Source: Chromobacterium phragmitis
Lineage (GTDB): Bacteria; Pseudomonadota; Gammaproteobacteria; Burkholderiales; Chromobacteriaceae
Direction of reading: 5' to 3'
Assembly (NCBI RefSeq): GCF_003325475.1
Contig: NZ_CP029495.1
Coordinates: 2,790,001-2,854,000, forward strand
Length of the DNA: 64,000 nucleotides
The position numbers and the translations under genes are program-made. Below the pieces are notes generated by a model. That model ran no database searches and had not been told where the DNA came from. It worked only from the letters and a program-made list of their open reading frames with translations. This document shows positions 34,755-43,292 of the stretch, piece by piece. Numbering within the stretch: position 1 is the first letter of the stretch; the number at the start of each line of letters is the position of its first letter.

Positions 34755-35774
34755 TCAGAACAGCATCAATTCATCGTGCTCGGCCTGCTCGGCCCGGTCT
34801 CCCCAGATGTCCTTGATTTCCAGCAGCTTGGGCAGCGCGGCGTCGAACACTTCTATCAACCTGGGTTCGAAATGGCTGCCGCGCCCGTCGCGCAGCGTGG
34901 TCAGCGCTTTTTCCAGCGGCCAGGCATCCTTGTATGGGCGCTTCATCGTCAGCGCGTCGAACACGTCGGCCAAGGAGACGATGCGGGCCGATTCCGGTAT
35001 CGCGGTTCCGGCCAGGCCGTCCGGGTAGCCGCTGCCGTCCCACTTTTCGTGATGGCGCAGCGCGACCTCTGCCGCCAGCTTGAAGATGGGCGCTTCGCTG
35101 CGGATCAAGATGTCGTGGCCTATCCGGGTATGCGTCTTCATCACCTCCCACTCTTCCGGCGTCAACGGGCCCGGCTTGCGCAGAATGGCGTCCGGGATGC
35201 CCAGCTTGCCTGTGTCGTGCATGGGCGCGGCCATTTCCAGCAGATGGCAGGACGGCGCGTCCCAGCCGCTGGTGGCGGCCAGCATCGCGGAATAGGCGGC
35301 CATGCGCCAGATGTGGACGCCGGTGTCGGTGTCGTTGAAGTGGCCGGCCTGGCCCAGCATGTAGATGGCGTCGCGATGGCTTTTCTCCAATTGGGTGGCC
35401 TGCACCAGCGACAAATGGGTGCGCACCCGGGCCAGCACGATGGAGGGCGAGACCGGTTTCACCAAGTAGTCGACCGCGCCGGCTTCGAAGCCTGCCGCCT
35501 CGTTGCCGATTTCAGATAACGAGGTGACGAAGATCACGGGCGTGGACGACGATTGCGAATCGCTCTTCAGCCGGCGGCATACTGTGTAGCCGTCCATGTC
35601 CGGCATCTGGATGTCCAGCAATACCAGCGCCGGCCTGTGTTTGGCGGTGGCGGACAGCGCTTCCGCGCCGTTTCTGGCAAAGACCAGCGGGTATTGCGGC
35701 GCCAGCACCTGGCGCATCGCCGCCAGGTTTTGCGGTTCGTCGTCCACGATCAGAAGGGGGGCTTGCTGTTGCAT
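34755..35774 (-). CDS. Response regulator with HD-GYP output domain (RpfG type)
   Basis: A 339-residue two-domain regulator. The receiver (about residues 5-120) has the acidic pocket DDE and the phosphoacceptor Asp54 (LVLLDIQMPDMDG). The output is an HD-GYP phosphodiesterase for cyclic di-GMP with the HD pair at 186-187 (MHDTGKLGIPD) and HHEKWDGSGYPDG (GYP at 249-251), all catalytic residues being present. The ATG at 35774 was preferred over the one at 35783 because of the GAGGA nine bases upstream. It starts two bases past the stop of the hybrid kinase, so that kinase is the likely phosphate donor. Confidence 0.93.
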   Translation of the reverse strand: MQQQAPLLIVDDEPQNLAAMRQVLAPQYPLVFARNGAEALSATAKHRPALVLLDIQMPDMDGYTVCRRLKSDSQSSSTPVIFVTSLSEIGNEAAGFEAGAVDYLVKPVSPSIVLARVRTHLSLVQATQLEKSHRDAIYMLGQAGHFNDTDTGVHIWRMAAYSAMLAATSGWDAPSCHLLEMAAPMHDTGKLGIPDAILRKPGPLTPEEWEVMKTHTRIGHDILIRSEAPIFKLAAEVALRHHEKWDGSGYPDGLAGTAIPESARIVSLADVFDALTMKRPYKDAWPLEKALTTLRDGRGSHFEPRLIEVFDAALPKLLEIKDIWGDRAEQAEHDELMLF

Positions 35775-35776
35775 GG

Positions 35777-38700
35777 TCACCATTCCTCGGCAAGGCCCAG
35801 CGCTTCGGCCAGCGCTTGGGTGGCGGCTTCTCCGCCGCGGAAGTCGAAATTTTCGACCGCGTCGCGCAGCGGCGCGAGCTGGTCGCTGGGCAGAAGCTGC
35901 CCCAGTTGGCTGAGCACGGGCTCCACCTCGGCCGGATTGTCCAGGTTGAACGCCTGCATCGCTTGATGCAGCAAAAGGGCGAGGCTGGCCGACGCGGCGG
36001 CGGGAGCATCCGCGGCTGCGGGGGAGGGAACGGGAGCGTAGCGGGCGATGGACTCCAGCGCCTGGCACAACGCCACTCTCAACGCGGCTAGTTCTAAAGC
36101 GGGATCGCGTCCTGCCGCCAGGCTGGCCTCCAGCCTGGCGGCTCGGGCCGATACTTCCTCCAATGCCAGATTGCCGGCCGCGCCTTTCAGCTTGTGGGTC
36201 AGCGCCTGGGCCGCTTCGCTTTCCGCCTGAGCCAGCGCGTCCACGCAGTCGCCGTAATCGCGGGCGAATTTTCGCAAGTATTGCCGGTAGACGTCGGCGT
36301 CGCGCCAAATCAACAGCCCTCTGGATAAGGCCAGTCCGGGCAGGTCAGGGTTCAGGGAGGGAGGGCGCCGGACCGGCTCTTCCGCATCGGAGGGCTTTTT
36401 CCCGGCCAAGCGTCGCAGCAGGTTGATGGCGGTATCCACGTCAAAGGGTTTGGCGATGTAATCGGTCATGCCGGCTTCTCTGGCGGCATCCTGCTGGGTC
36501 TGGAACGCGCCGGCGGTCAATGCCACCACCGGCAAGTGGGAGAGCTCGGGCGCCGCCCGGATAGCGCGCGTCGCTTCGTAACCATCCATCACCGGCATCT
36601 GCACATCCATCAGCACGATGTCCACATCGCCGTGGTTTTGGCGCAGCCAGTCAAGCGCCTCGCGGCCGTCGCTGGCGAGCGCCACCACCGCGCCTTCGTC
36701 TTCGAAGATGCGCAGAGCGACCTCTCGGTTGATGTCGCTATCGTCAACCACCAGCAATCGCAGGCCGTCCAGGCGGTTGTTCGATTGCGGTTGGACGGCC
36801 GCCGCCGCTTGCAGCGGACGAAGCGCCCTGGCCACTGCGTTGTAGAGTCCTGACGGCGTCACCGGCTTGTTCAGCACCTCGTTGATCTCGCCGGCGGCGG
36901 GCTCCGCCTTCAGCAGCTCACGGGAGTAGGCGGTGGCCATCAGGATGATGGGCATGCGCTGGCCCCGGCAGAGCCGGCGGATGGCCTGGGCGGCGGCCAG
37001 CCCATCCATTTCCGGCATTTTCCAGTCCAGCACCACCACATCCACCGGTCGGCCCGCTTCCTGAGCGGCCCGGACCCGTTCCACCGCCTCGCCGCCGGAG
37101 GCCGTTGTAGAGACCTCCCAGCCGAGCTCGCCGGCGGTGATGTCCAATGTCTCGCGGGCGATCGGATTGTCGTCGGCGATCAGCACGCTGAGATTGGCCA
37201 TTTCCGGCGCGGACAGCCGGATGCCGACCTCCCGAGGAAAACGCAGCGTGAACCAGAACTCGCAGCCTTCGCCGGGCTGGCTGTTCAAGCCGATTTCACC
37301 GCCCATCAGCGTCACCAGCCGCCGGCTGATGGCCAGCCCAAGTCCAGAGCCGCCGAAGCGGCGTGTGGTGGAGGCGTCTGCCTGGGTGAAAGGCTGGAAC
37401 AGTTCCCTTTGCTTGGCTTCCGGTATGCCAATGCCGGTATCCACCACCGCGAAGCGCAGGACCACATGTTGGCTGCTGGTTTCCAGCGGCTGTATGTCTA
37501 CCTTGACGTGGCCGGTTTCGGTGAACTTGATCGCGTTGCTGGTCAGATTGATCAGCACTTGCTCAAGCCTTAGCGAGTCGCCGCGCAGATGATCGATGTC
37601 CGCGGGGGGCGGGGAGATGACCAATTCGATATCGCGGTCGCCGGCATTGGCGCTCATGATAGTGGACAGGTTGTCCAGCACGTCGCCCAGGCAGAACGGC
37701 ACCTGTTCTATCTCCAGATTGCCGGCCTCGATCTTGGAAAAATCGAGGATGTCATTGATGATGCCCTGCAGCGAGCGGCCGGCGACGCGTATCTTATGCA
37801 CCAGGTCGAGCGCACTGGCCGGCAGGCCGGCTTTTTCCAGCAGATAGGCCAAGCCCAGCACCGCGTTCATCGGCGTGCGGATTTCGTGGCTCATGTTGGA
37901 CAGGAAGTCGGCCTTGGCGCGGCTGGCCGCCTCCGCGCTTTCCTTGGCCAAGCGCAGCGCGGCCTCCGCGTCATGCTGGATGGTGATGTCGCGGTTGATG
38001 CCAGTCACACGCAGCGGCCGGCCGTCGTTGTCGCGCTCCACCAGCGCGCCGGCCTGGATGTGCCGTATCTGCCCGTCCGGCAACACGATGCGGAATGTCG
38101 GCGAGTAGGCGCCGCGTCCCGCCACCGCGTTCCGCAGTTCCCGCTCCACCGCGTCCACGTCCTCCGGGTGCAGGCGCTCGCGCCACTGGCGGTAGTGGAG
38201 GCCGTTTTGGCGAAGTTCGTGCGGAAACTGGTAGATATCGAACATTCGCGCGTTAAGCTCTAGCGCGTCGCTGTCCAGCTCCCAGCTCCAGATGCCCAGC
38301 TCGGCCACTTCCGCCGCCTTGCTCAATTGATCGCGCGCGCGCATCAGCTCGCGTTGATTGCGTTGCCGCTCGGATATGTCGACGGCGATGGCCAAAAAGC
38401 CTTGCAGCTTGCCGTCGTCGCCGCGCAGCGCGGTCATCGCCAGCGTTACCGGCAGCCGCTGTCCATCGTTCCGGGTGAAGGTCCAGTCGAATTGATTGGG
38501 CAAGCCATGGCGCGATCGCAGCGTCAACGCCTCGAAGCCTCCCCTGTGCGGCACTTCGTTTTCCCATGCCAGCTTGTCAGCCTGCCGCTCCAACTCGTCG
38601 GCGTCCATCCAGTCGGTCAGCCGCTGCTGGCGGACCGCTTCGTCTGCGGCGCAGCCGAGCAGCGATCCGGCTGCGGGATTGAGCAGCGTGATCCAGCCGT

Positions 38701-39916
38701 CAGGATCGGTGGCGATGATGGCGTAACTGGCGTGGTTGAGTATGGCTTGCTGCAACGAGGCGTAGCGGCGAATTTCTTCGGTGCGTTGTTGAACCTGGAT
38801 TTCCAGCGAGGCGTTGAGATCGCGTATCCGCTCGTGCATGCGGCTGCGTTGGCGTTGGTAGACAAAAGCCAGCGCAGCCACCAGCAGGCCGCCCAGCAGC
38901 ATGGACAGCAGGGTGTTGCGGCGCGCCGCGTCTACGGATGCGTCCAGAACGGTTTCAGGCTGCAGTTCCGCAACCATCAGAAAGCGCTGCTCCCGCTCCG
39001 GAGGGCGGGACAGCGGGAAGCGGTGGCTGACAGAATAAAAGCGCTTTTCTCCTGACTGCAGGTATTGGAGGGCCTGTTGCGACCGCGGAGACGGCAGAGA
39101 GTGGAATTCATCCTGCCATCGCCAGCGTCGGCCCCGTTCGAAGCCGAATGCCTTGTCGGCAGAGGGATGCTTGAGAAAATCGCCTCGCTGGTTGGCGATA
39201 TAGAGTTTGACGTCATGCTCGCTGCGGTTCACTTGCAAGTAAGACATCATGTGGCTGGCATCCAGGCTCGCAGCCATGACCGCGAACAGCTTGCCATTCG
39301 GCGCGTATACCGGCGTGGACAAGCGCAGCACGGGCATGGTGGCACGGGTCGCGCGGGTTTCCGGATCGCGGCTGAGCGTGATGTCGCCGACGTAGATCTG
39401 TCCGGCGCGCAATTTTCCGGCTGCGATGAAGTAGTCCTCGCTTTTCTTGTCGCGCAATTGGGCATCGGCCATTTCCACGATGCCTGAGGCGGCCCGCGAT
39501 ACGCGGATCAGTTCGCGCCCGTCGGCGCCGATCAGGCGCAACTCCAGCGCTTCAGGCGTGGCCGAGGCGTAGGCGTGGAAGATGGTCTTCATTCGTCGCT
39601 TCCACAGCTCGCTTGAGCTTTGCTCCTGGACATCGATTCCGTGATTGAGGCTGGCTCTGGCGAGGCCCGGTATCGGCGGCGTGCCCACCAGGAATTGCAG
39701 ATTCTGGCTGTAGCGCTCCAGACTTTGTTCCAGGCTGGACAGGCGCAGCTGGGCCTGGGCTTCCAGCCGGTTTCGCATCGAGTCCAGCGCCCGCTGTTCT
39801 TCGTGCGCGCCGGCCAGCCAGGTGCCGAACGAGGCGAGCAGAATCCATAGCGTCATGCCAAGCCAGAACAGCCGGCGGTCGAAGCCGAATAGTGTGCGGG
39901 ACGGCGATTCTGTCAT
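35777..39916 (-). CDS. Hybrid sensor histidine kinase (PAS-PAS-HisKA-HATPase-REC-REC-HPt)
   Basis: A 1379-residue membrane phosphorelay kinase. Order: helix 1 (about 16-36); a periplasmic sensor of about 300 residues; helix 2 (335-353); a coiled coil; PAS (385-515); PAS (535-645); the dimerisation domain with His677 in SNMSHEIRTPMNA; an ATPase domain (to about 890) with INLTSNAIKF, DTGIGI and GGSGLGL; receiver 1 with Asp964; receiver 2 with Asp1104; and an HPt domain with His1241 (THKLKGAAGNL). All phosphorylation sites are intact. The sensor part resembles dCache-type ligand domains, but the ligand is unknown. The HD-GYP regulator follows after two bases. The relay would end in control of cyclic di-GMP. 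Confidence 0.93.
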   Translation of the reverse strand: MTESPSRTLFGFDRRLFWLGMTLWILLASFGTWLAGAHEEQRALDSMRNRLEAQAQLRLSSLEQSLERYSQNLQFLVGTPPIPGLARASLNHGIDVQEQSSSELWKRRMKTIFHAYASATPEALELRLIGADGRELIRVSRAASGIVEMADAQLRDKKSEDYFIAAGKLRAGQIYVGDITLSRDPETRATRATMPVLRLSTPVYAPNGKLFAVMAASLDASHMMSYLQVNRSEHDVKLYIANQRGDFLKHPSADKAFGFERGRRWRWQDEFHSLPSPRSQQALQYLQSGEKRFYSVSHRFPLSRPPEREQRFLMVAELQPETVLDASVDAARRNTLLSMLLGGLLVAALAFVYQRQRSRMHERIRDLNASLEIQVQQRTEEIRRYASLQQAILNHASYAIIATDPDGWITLLNPAAGSLLGCAADEAVRQQRLTDWMDADELERQADKLAWENEVPHRGGFEALTLRSRHGLPNQFDWTFTRNDGQRLPVTLAMTALRGDDGKLQGFLAIAVDISERQRNQRELMRARDQLSKAAEVAELGIWSWELDSDALELNARMFDIYQFPHELRQNGLHYRQWRERLHPEDVDAVERELRNAVAGRGAYSPTFRIVLPDGQIRHIQAGALVERDNDGRPLRVTGINRDITIQHDAEAALRLAKESAEAASRAKADFLSNMSHEIRTPMNAVLGLAYLLEKAGLPASALDLVHKIRVAGRSLQGIINDILDFSKIEAGNLEIEQVPFCLGDVLDNLSTIMSANAGDRDIELVISPPPADIDHLRGDSLRLEQVLINLTSNAIKFTETGHVKVDIQPLETSSQHVVLRFAVVDTGIGIPEAKQRELFQPFTQADASTTRRFGGSGLGLAISRRLVTLMGGEIGLNSQPGEGCEFWFTLRFPREVGIRLSAPEMANLSVLIADDNPIARETLDITAGELGWEVSTTASGGEAVERVRAAQEAGRPVDVVVLDWKMPEMDGLAAAQAIRRLCRGQRMPIILMATAYSRELLKAEPAAGEINEVLNKPVTPSGLYNAVARALRPLQAAAAVQPQSNNRLDGLRLLVVDDSDINREVALRIFEDEGAVVALASDGREALDWLRQNHGDVDIVLMDVQMPVMDGYEATRAIRAAPELSHLPVVALTAGAFQTQQDAAREAGMTDYIAKPFDVDTAINLLRRLAGKKPSDAEEPVRRPPSLNPDLPGLALSRGLLIWRDADVYRQYLRKFARDYGDCVDALAQAESEAAQALTHKLKGAAGNLALEEVSARAARLEASLAAGRDPALELAALRVALCQALESIARYAPVPSPAAADAPAAASASLALLLHQAMQAFNLDNPAEVEPVLSQLGQLLPSDQLAPLRDAVENFDFRGGEAATQALAEALGLAEEW

Positions 39917-40295
39917 CCGGAGAGCCCCAGTGAATTAGATCAAGCCGTTGCGAGAAACATTATCCATTTAAGTTAGTTCATGTGGCGTCATTTGGCATGA
40001 ACGCCATCGAAGCTTGAGTGAGGCTGGACGGAGAGGGGGGCTAGGCTACGTATAAATACTGAATCGCGTTCTGTCGGGTTTGCGGAGGGGGCGCGGTATC
40101 GACTTCCCAAGTATTCGCAATGTCATTTGTACGTCACATGGCGATTTATTTATTTTCCTGGCGACGAGGACATGCAAGAGGGCTGTCCTTTATGAGGTTT
40201 CAAAGAGTTGGTCGCTTGCGATGGTTTTAAGTTTAATTATCTATTTCAATATTTATTTTGCTCGTTTAACAATAGTGGTCGGTTAGTGATTTTAT
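39917..40295. other. Gene-free AT-rich region before the siderophore remnant
   Basis: GC falls steadily from 39.9 to 40.3 kb. No convincing gene is present; a 68-codon frame at 40080-40286 lacks support. This may be old regulatory DNA of the now broken siderophore locus, or decayed coding sequence. Confidence 0.4.
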
Positions 40296-40314
40296 TTTAA
40301 TGATAATCATGTTT
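40296..40314 (+). promoter_or_regulatory. Fur box upstream of the broken siderophore genes
   Basis: TTTAATGATAATCATGTTT matches the 19-base Fur consensus GATAATGATAATCATTATC at 14 positions, including the uninterrupted core AATGATAATCAT. It lies just upstream of the aminotransferase remnant, where iron control of a siderophore operon would be expected. Confidence 0.75.
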
Positions 40315-40349
40315 GGGGGCGGAAAACGATGCCTGCCGCGGTCTTCTGA

Positions 40350-41003
40350 GAGTGCGAATCGGAGGTGCGTCGCTACTGCCGTGTTTTCCGGCCGTATTTT
40401 GCCGAGCGAAGGGTGAAGTATGGATTTTTTCGCTGCGCGGGCTCGCTCAATTACGGCCATAACGATGACGACATGATAGAGGCAGCCATTGCGTATATGC
40501 GCGAGGACGGCATCCTCAATGGGCTGGACTTGAATGCGTGCAGGGCGAAGGCGGCTTGAACTGCGCATCGGCAGAATGGCTGCAAGGCGTCGCCGTGCTC
40601 GCCCGCAAGCTGGGGTCTTTGCTGATCGTGGACGAGATGCAGACCGGCTGCGGCCGGACAGGGCGCTTTTATCAGTTTCGAGCATGCCTGCATCGAGCCG
40701 GCATCTTTGGTCTGTCCAAGTCTTTGGGCGGTGGAGGCTTGCCGTGTTCCCTGAACCTGATCGAGCCCGAAATCGATGCCTGGAATCCCGGCGAGCACAA
40801 CAGGACTTTCCGTGGCTGCAGCCTTGCCATGGTGATGGCCGTCGCGGCGCTCAGGAAATACTGGGCCGCTCCTCATTTTGTCCATGATGTCGAAGAAAAA
40901 GGACAAGCCGTAGCAGAGTGCCTGCAACAGGCGCTTAAGCCGTTTGAAGGGCAAGTGCGCGTAGTCGGCAAAGGACTGATGCTAGGCTTGCGCTACACTG
41001 GTC
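40350..41003 (+). pseudogene. Remnant of diaminobutyrate--2-oxoglutarate aminotransferase
   Basis: Pieces of a class III aminotransferase of the EctB/Dat/PvdH type can be read in different frames. VRRYCRVF, then PAVFCRAKGEVW one frame over, then CAGSLNYGHNDDDMIEAAIAYMREDG match the N-terminus. About 130 residues are deleted before VQGEGGLN, from where a frame carries the PLP part LLIVDEMQTGCGRTG, LSKSLGG (with the PLP lysine) and PGEHNRTFRG. Inside it, two compensating shifts scramble FEHACIEP. It ends at GKGLMLGLRY, so the C-terminus is gone. The intact enzyme makes L-2,4-diaminobutyrate, used in ectoine and in NRPS siderophores; the adjacent NRPS piece and the Fur box favour the latter. It cannot be functional. 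Confidence 0.85.
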
Positions 41004-41014
41004 GGGCCATGGAT

Positions 41015-41580
41015 CGCGGCGCCGCAGCAGGCGCTGCACTATCTGCAAGGCGTGCGTCTGGTCAATGTGACCGCGGACGCCCTCTCGGCGCAAAAGGTGA
41101 ACGGCTGGGAAAGCATCCGTCCCGAATCCACTGGACTGATCAATACTGACGGACCAACCGAGGCGACGGTTTCCTGCACGGCCTCGCGCTTGTCCGGCGA
41201 GCAGGAGGCCATCAGCGTAACCATCGGCAAGCCGTTCACCAATGCCGGCATGTCTATGCTGGATGGCAAATTGCAACCGGTGCCGATCGAGGGGCGGGAG
41301 GGCTGTACATTGCCGGTGTCCAGGCCGGGCGCGGCTACCTGAACCGGCTCGAGCTGACGGCGGAACGCTTCATTCCCGACCCGTTCCGCGCCGGGCCGTA
41401 CGCCAGGCTGTACAAGGCCGGCGACCTGGAGCGCTGGCTGGCGGACGGCAGCATCGAATACCTGGGCCGCAACGACCTCCAGGCCAAGATCTGCGGTTTC
41501 CGCATCGAGCAGGGGGAGAACGAAGCCAAGCTGGCGGCGCATCCTGGCATCGCCTTCGAGTCAGGCGCAGGGACGCGAGA
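41015..41580 (+). pseudogene. Remnant of an NRPS adenylation domain
   Basis: The second half of a nonribosomal peptide synthetase adenylation domain is readable. One frame gives VRLVNVTADALSAQKV, then the A5 core NTDGPTEATVSCT and KPFTNAGMSMLDGKLQPVPI. Near 41290-41300 the frame shifts, and a second frame gives the A6 core LYIAGVQAGRGYLNR, A7 as LYKAGDLERWLADG and A8 as GRNDLQAKICGFRIEQGE. No condensation, thiolation or thioesterase domain follows: similarity fades after AAHPGI. It abuts the aminotransferase remnant directly, so a large deletion probably joined the two. No activity is possible. Confidence 0.85.
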
Positions 41581-41730
41581 TGGCCGCGCGACTGGCCGGC
41601 CGCGGCTAAGGCGCGAGGGCCGACGGGTGGAGGACGAGCCTGTTTGCCAACCGTCTGCTTGGCCGGTTGCCGCCCCATTTCTAACGAATAAAATATGCAT
41701 TTTAATAGTTGATTGCGGTTTGGAGGCTAG

Positions 41731-42594
41731 GTGATAGGCAAACATGCTGCGCGGCTCACCCTCGGCGCTTTGCTGGCGGTGGGAGGGGGGGCGACTGCGC
41801 TTGCCTCGGGGGACGGCGGGGAGCAGGACTCGGCGCGGGCCTATTCCGTGCTGAGCAAGGGCGTTGAGGTGTTCCACGCGAACGCCAAACTGGCGCCGGA
41901 AGGCGTATTCCGTTACCGGCTCTATCTCGGTGATCGCTCCCGCGCCGTGGAGCCGACGCTTAGATTGTCCGGCGGCCGAAACGTCGCTGACGTGAAACTT
42001 GGCAGGGGATTGACGTTTTCGCTTCCGGAGGTCGCGGACAAGTCGGATTCCTCTCTGAAGCTGATCGCGACGCCGGCAGGCGATGGCTTCAACTGGCGGG
42101 CGGAGGTGAAGAGCCCGGGGGGGGCGCTTGGAGCCAGAAGGCTGGGCGACTTGCGCCTGGAGTGCCTGGTGGATGCCCAGAGCAATCTGAACAACCTGCA
42201 GGACGGCAAAGTGGAATGCGTTCCCGCGGCCGCCAAGGAGGCATCCTGCCTGGACGATATGCGCAATTGCGCCAAGTATGCGCCCGCGGCGGTGGGCACC
42301 GCGCTATGGGACATGCTGAAGGGCGCGTCGCAGTTGAAAGTGGATCGCGATCCGTACGAGGCGCGGCAGTACAGCTATCTGTTCATTTCGGATCGGCCTT
42401 TGTTCTCCATTTCATTGCAGCAAGGCGGGAGAGCGCTCGTATTGCCGACTGAGTGGCTTTATGGCTTGCCGCAGCAGCGAAGCCCTTTCTTCCATTGGCC
42501 GTATCCCAAGCAATACCTGTATTCGCTTCCTCTGAGCGACGCGTCGTGGTCCAACGATGCGCTGGTGGTTTTCGAATACATGGATCCGGTATGA
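41731..42594 (+). CDS. Exported protein of unknown function
   Basis: A 287-residue protein that starts with GTG, with GGAGG five bases upstream. A signal peptide (ARLTLGALLAVGGGATALAS, about residues 7-26) predicts export to the periplasm. The rest has no family I recognise: a beta-rich middle (RYRLYLGDRSRAVEPTLRL), four cysteines between residues 149 and 180 that may form disulfides, and a C-terminal part rich in Trp and Tyr (FFHWPYPKQYLYSLP). It begins just past the siderophore remnant and leads a run of three closely spaced envelope genes, which suggests one operon. Confidence 0.72.
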   Translation: MIGKHAARLTLGALLAVGGGATALASGDGGEQDSARAYSVLSKGVEVFHANAKLAPEGVFRYRLYLGDRSRAVEPTLRLSGGRNVADVKLGRGLTFSLPEVADKSDSSLKLIATPAGDGFNWRAEVKSPGGALGARRLGDLRLECLVDAQSNLNNLQDGKVECVPAAAKEASCLDDMRNCAKYAPAAVGTALWDMLKGASQLKVDRDPYEARQYSYLFISDRPLFSISLQQGGRALVLPTEWLYGLPQQRSPFFHWPYPKQYLYSLPLSDASWSNDALVVFEYMDPV

Positions 42595-42613
42595 GCGGCG
42601 GAAGGGGATGATC

Positions 42614-43042
42614 ATGGAAAGAGGAGCGGGAGTGCGCCGGGCCTCGCGCCTGGGGTGCGTCGCGGCGCTGGCCGCATGGTTGGCCGCTTGCGCCAGCATC
42701 GGCAACGCCAAGCTGGAAGATGTGGATGAACCGTATGTCAAGCAAGCGCTGTCCCTAGGCGAGGGAAGCAAGCAAGGCATGGCGGGCCGGCTGGGCCAGC
42801 CGCAGCAAAAGATAGGCTTCGATGACGGCAGCGAAATCTGGGTGTACAGCTACAGGCAATACAAGCCCAAACTGCAGAATTTTACCAATGTGGGCGTTTT
42901 GTTCCGCGGACAAAGCAATTTCAGCAAGGAGTTGGTGCTGTTGTTCGACAAGGCGGGGAAAGTGCGTCAGTGGAAGCTGTCGGCGAGCGAAGAGAGTCTC
43001 GGGACCGGACTGGCCACACAGCCCCTGCCGGCGGAAAACTAG
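42614..43042 (+). CDS. Lipoprotein with BamE/SmpA-like domain
   Basis: A 142-residue lipoprotein. The signal peptide ends in a lipobox LAAC (GCVAALAAWLAACAS), with Ala after the Cys, which fits outer-membrane sorting. The mature part has the pattern of the SmpA/OmlA/BamE fold: SKQGMAGRLGQPQQ, then EIWVYSYRQY and LVLLFDKAGKVRQW. It is not the housekeeping bamE itself, which usually lies next to fur, but a likely paralogue. The ATG at 42614 has AAGGGG six bases upstream. It starts 19 bases after the exported protein, so the two are probably cotranscribed. Confidence 0.72.
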   Translation: MERGAGVRRASRLGCVAALAAWLAACASIGNAKLEDVDEPYVKQALSLGEGSKQGMAGRLGQPQQKIGFDDGSEIWVYSYRQYKPKLQNFTNVGVLFRGQSNFSKELVLLFDKAGKVRQWKLSASEESLGTGLATQPLPAEN

Positions 43043-43048
43043 GCAGGT

Positions 43049-43276
43049 TTGAGCCAATGCGGACCGCATGGCTGGCTGATCTGGCGCTGGCCGGTTTTGT
43101 CGAAAGGCGGCGCTTGGCTGGGAGAGGGCAAAGGACGCGGCGTCGCCTTGTTGTTCGTCTTGTGCGGCGTCGGCAGCATCGCGATATCGGCTTTCGCCTT
43201 GCTGGGCACGAAACTGGCGCAGTTGGATGAATCCGTCGAAGACGCGTCCGGGCGGATGAACGAGTCCGCGGTCTGA
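43049..43276 (+). CDS. Small single-helix membrane protein, tentative
   Basis: A 75-residue frame beginning with TTG at 43049, six bases after the lipoprotein stop, with AGGCAGG partly overlapping the gap. A membrane helix (about residues 31-53, VALLFVLCGVGSIAISAFALL) is followed by an acidic tail (DESVEDASGRMNE). No family is recognised. Position in the three-gene run and a plausible helix favour a real gene; the TTG start and weak ribosome site count against it. Confidence 0.4.
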   Translation: MSQCGPHGWLIWRWPVLSKGGAWLGEGKGRGVALLFVLCGVGSIAISAFALLGTKLAQLDESVEDASGRMNESAV

Positions 43277-43292
43277 GCGGCGGCAGCGGCGG

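Noticed and set aside
40080..40286. A 68-residue protein before the siderophore remnant
   Set aside because: It has no supporting start signal, no family and lies in decaying AT-rich DNA.
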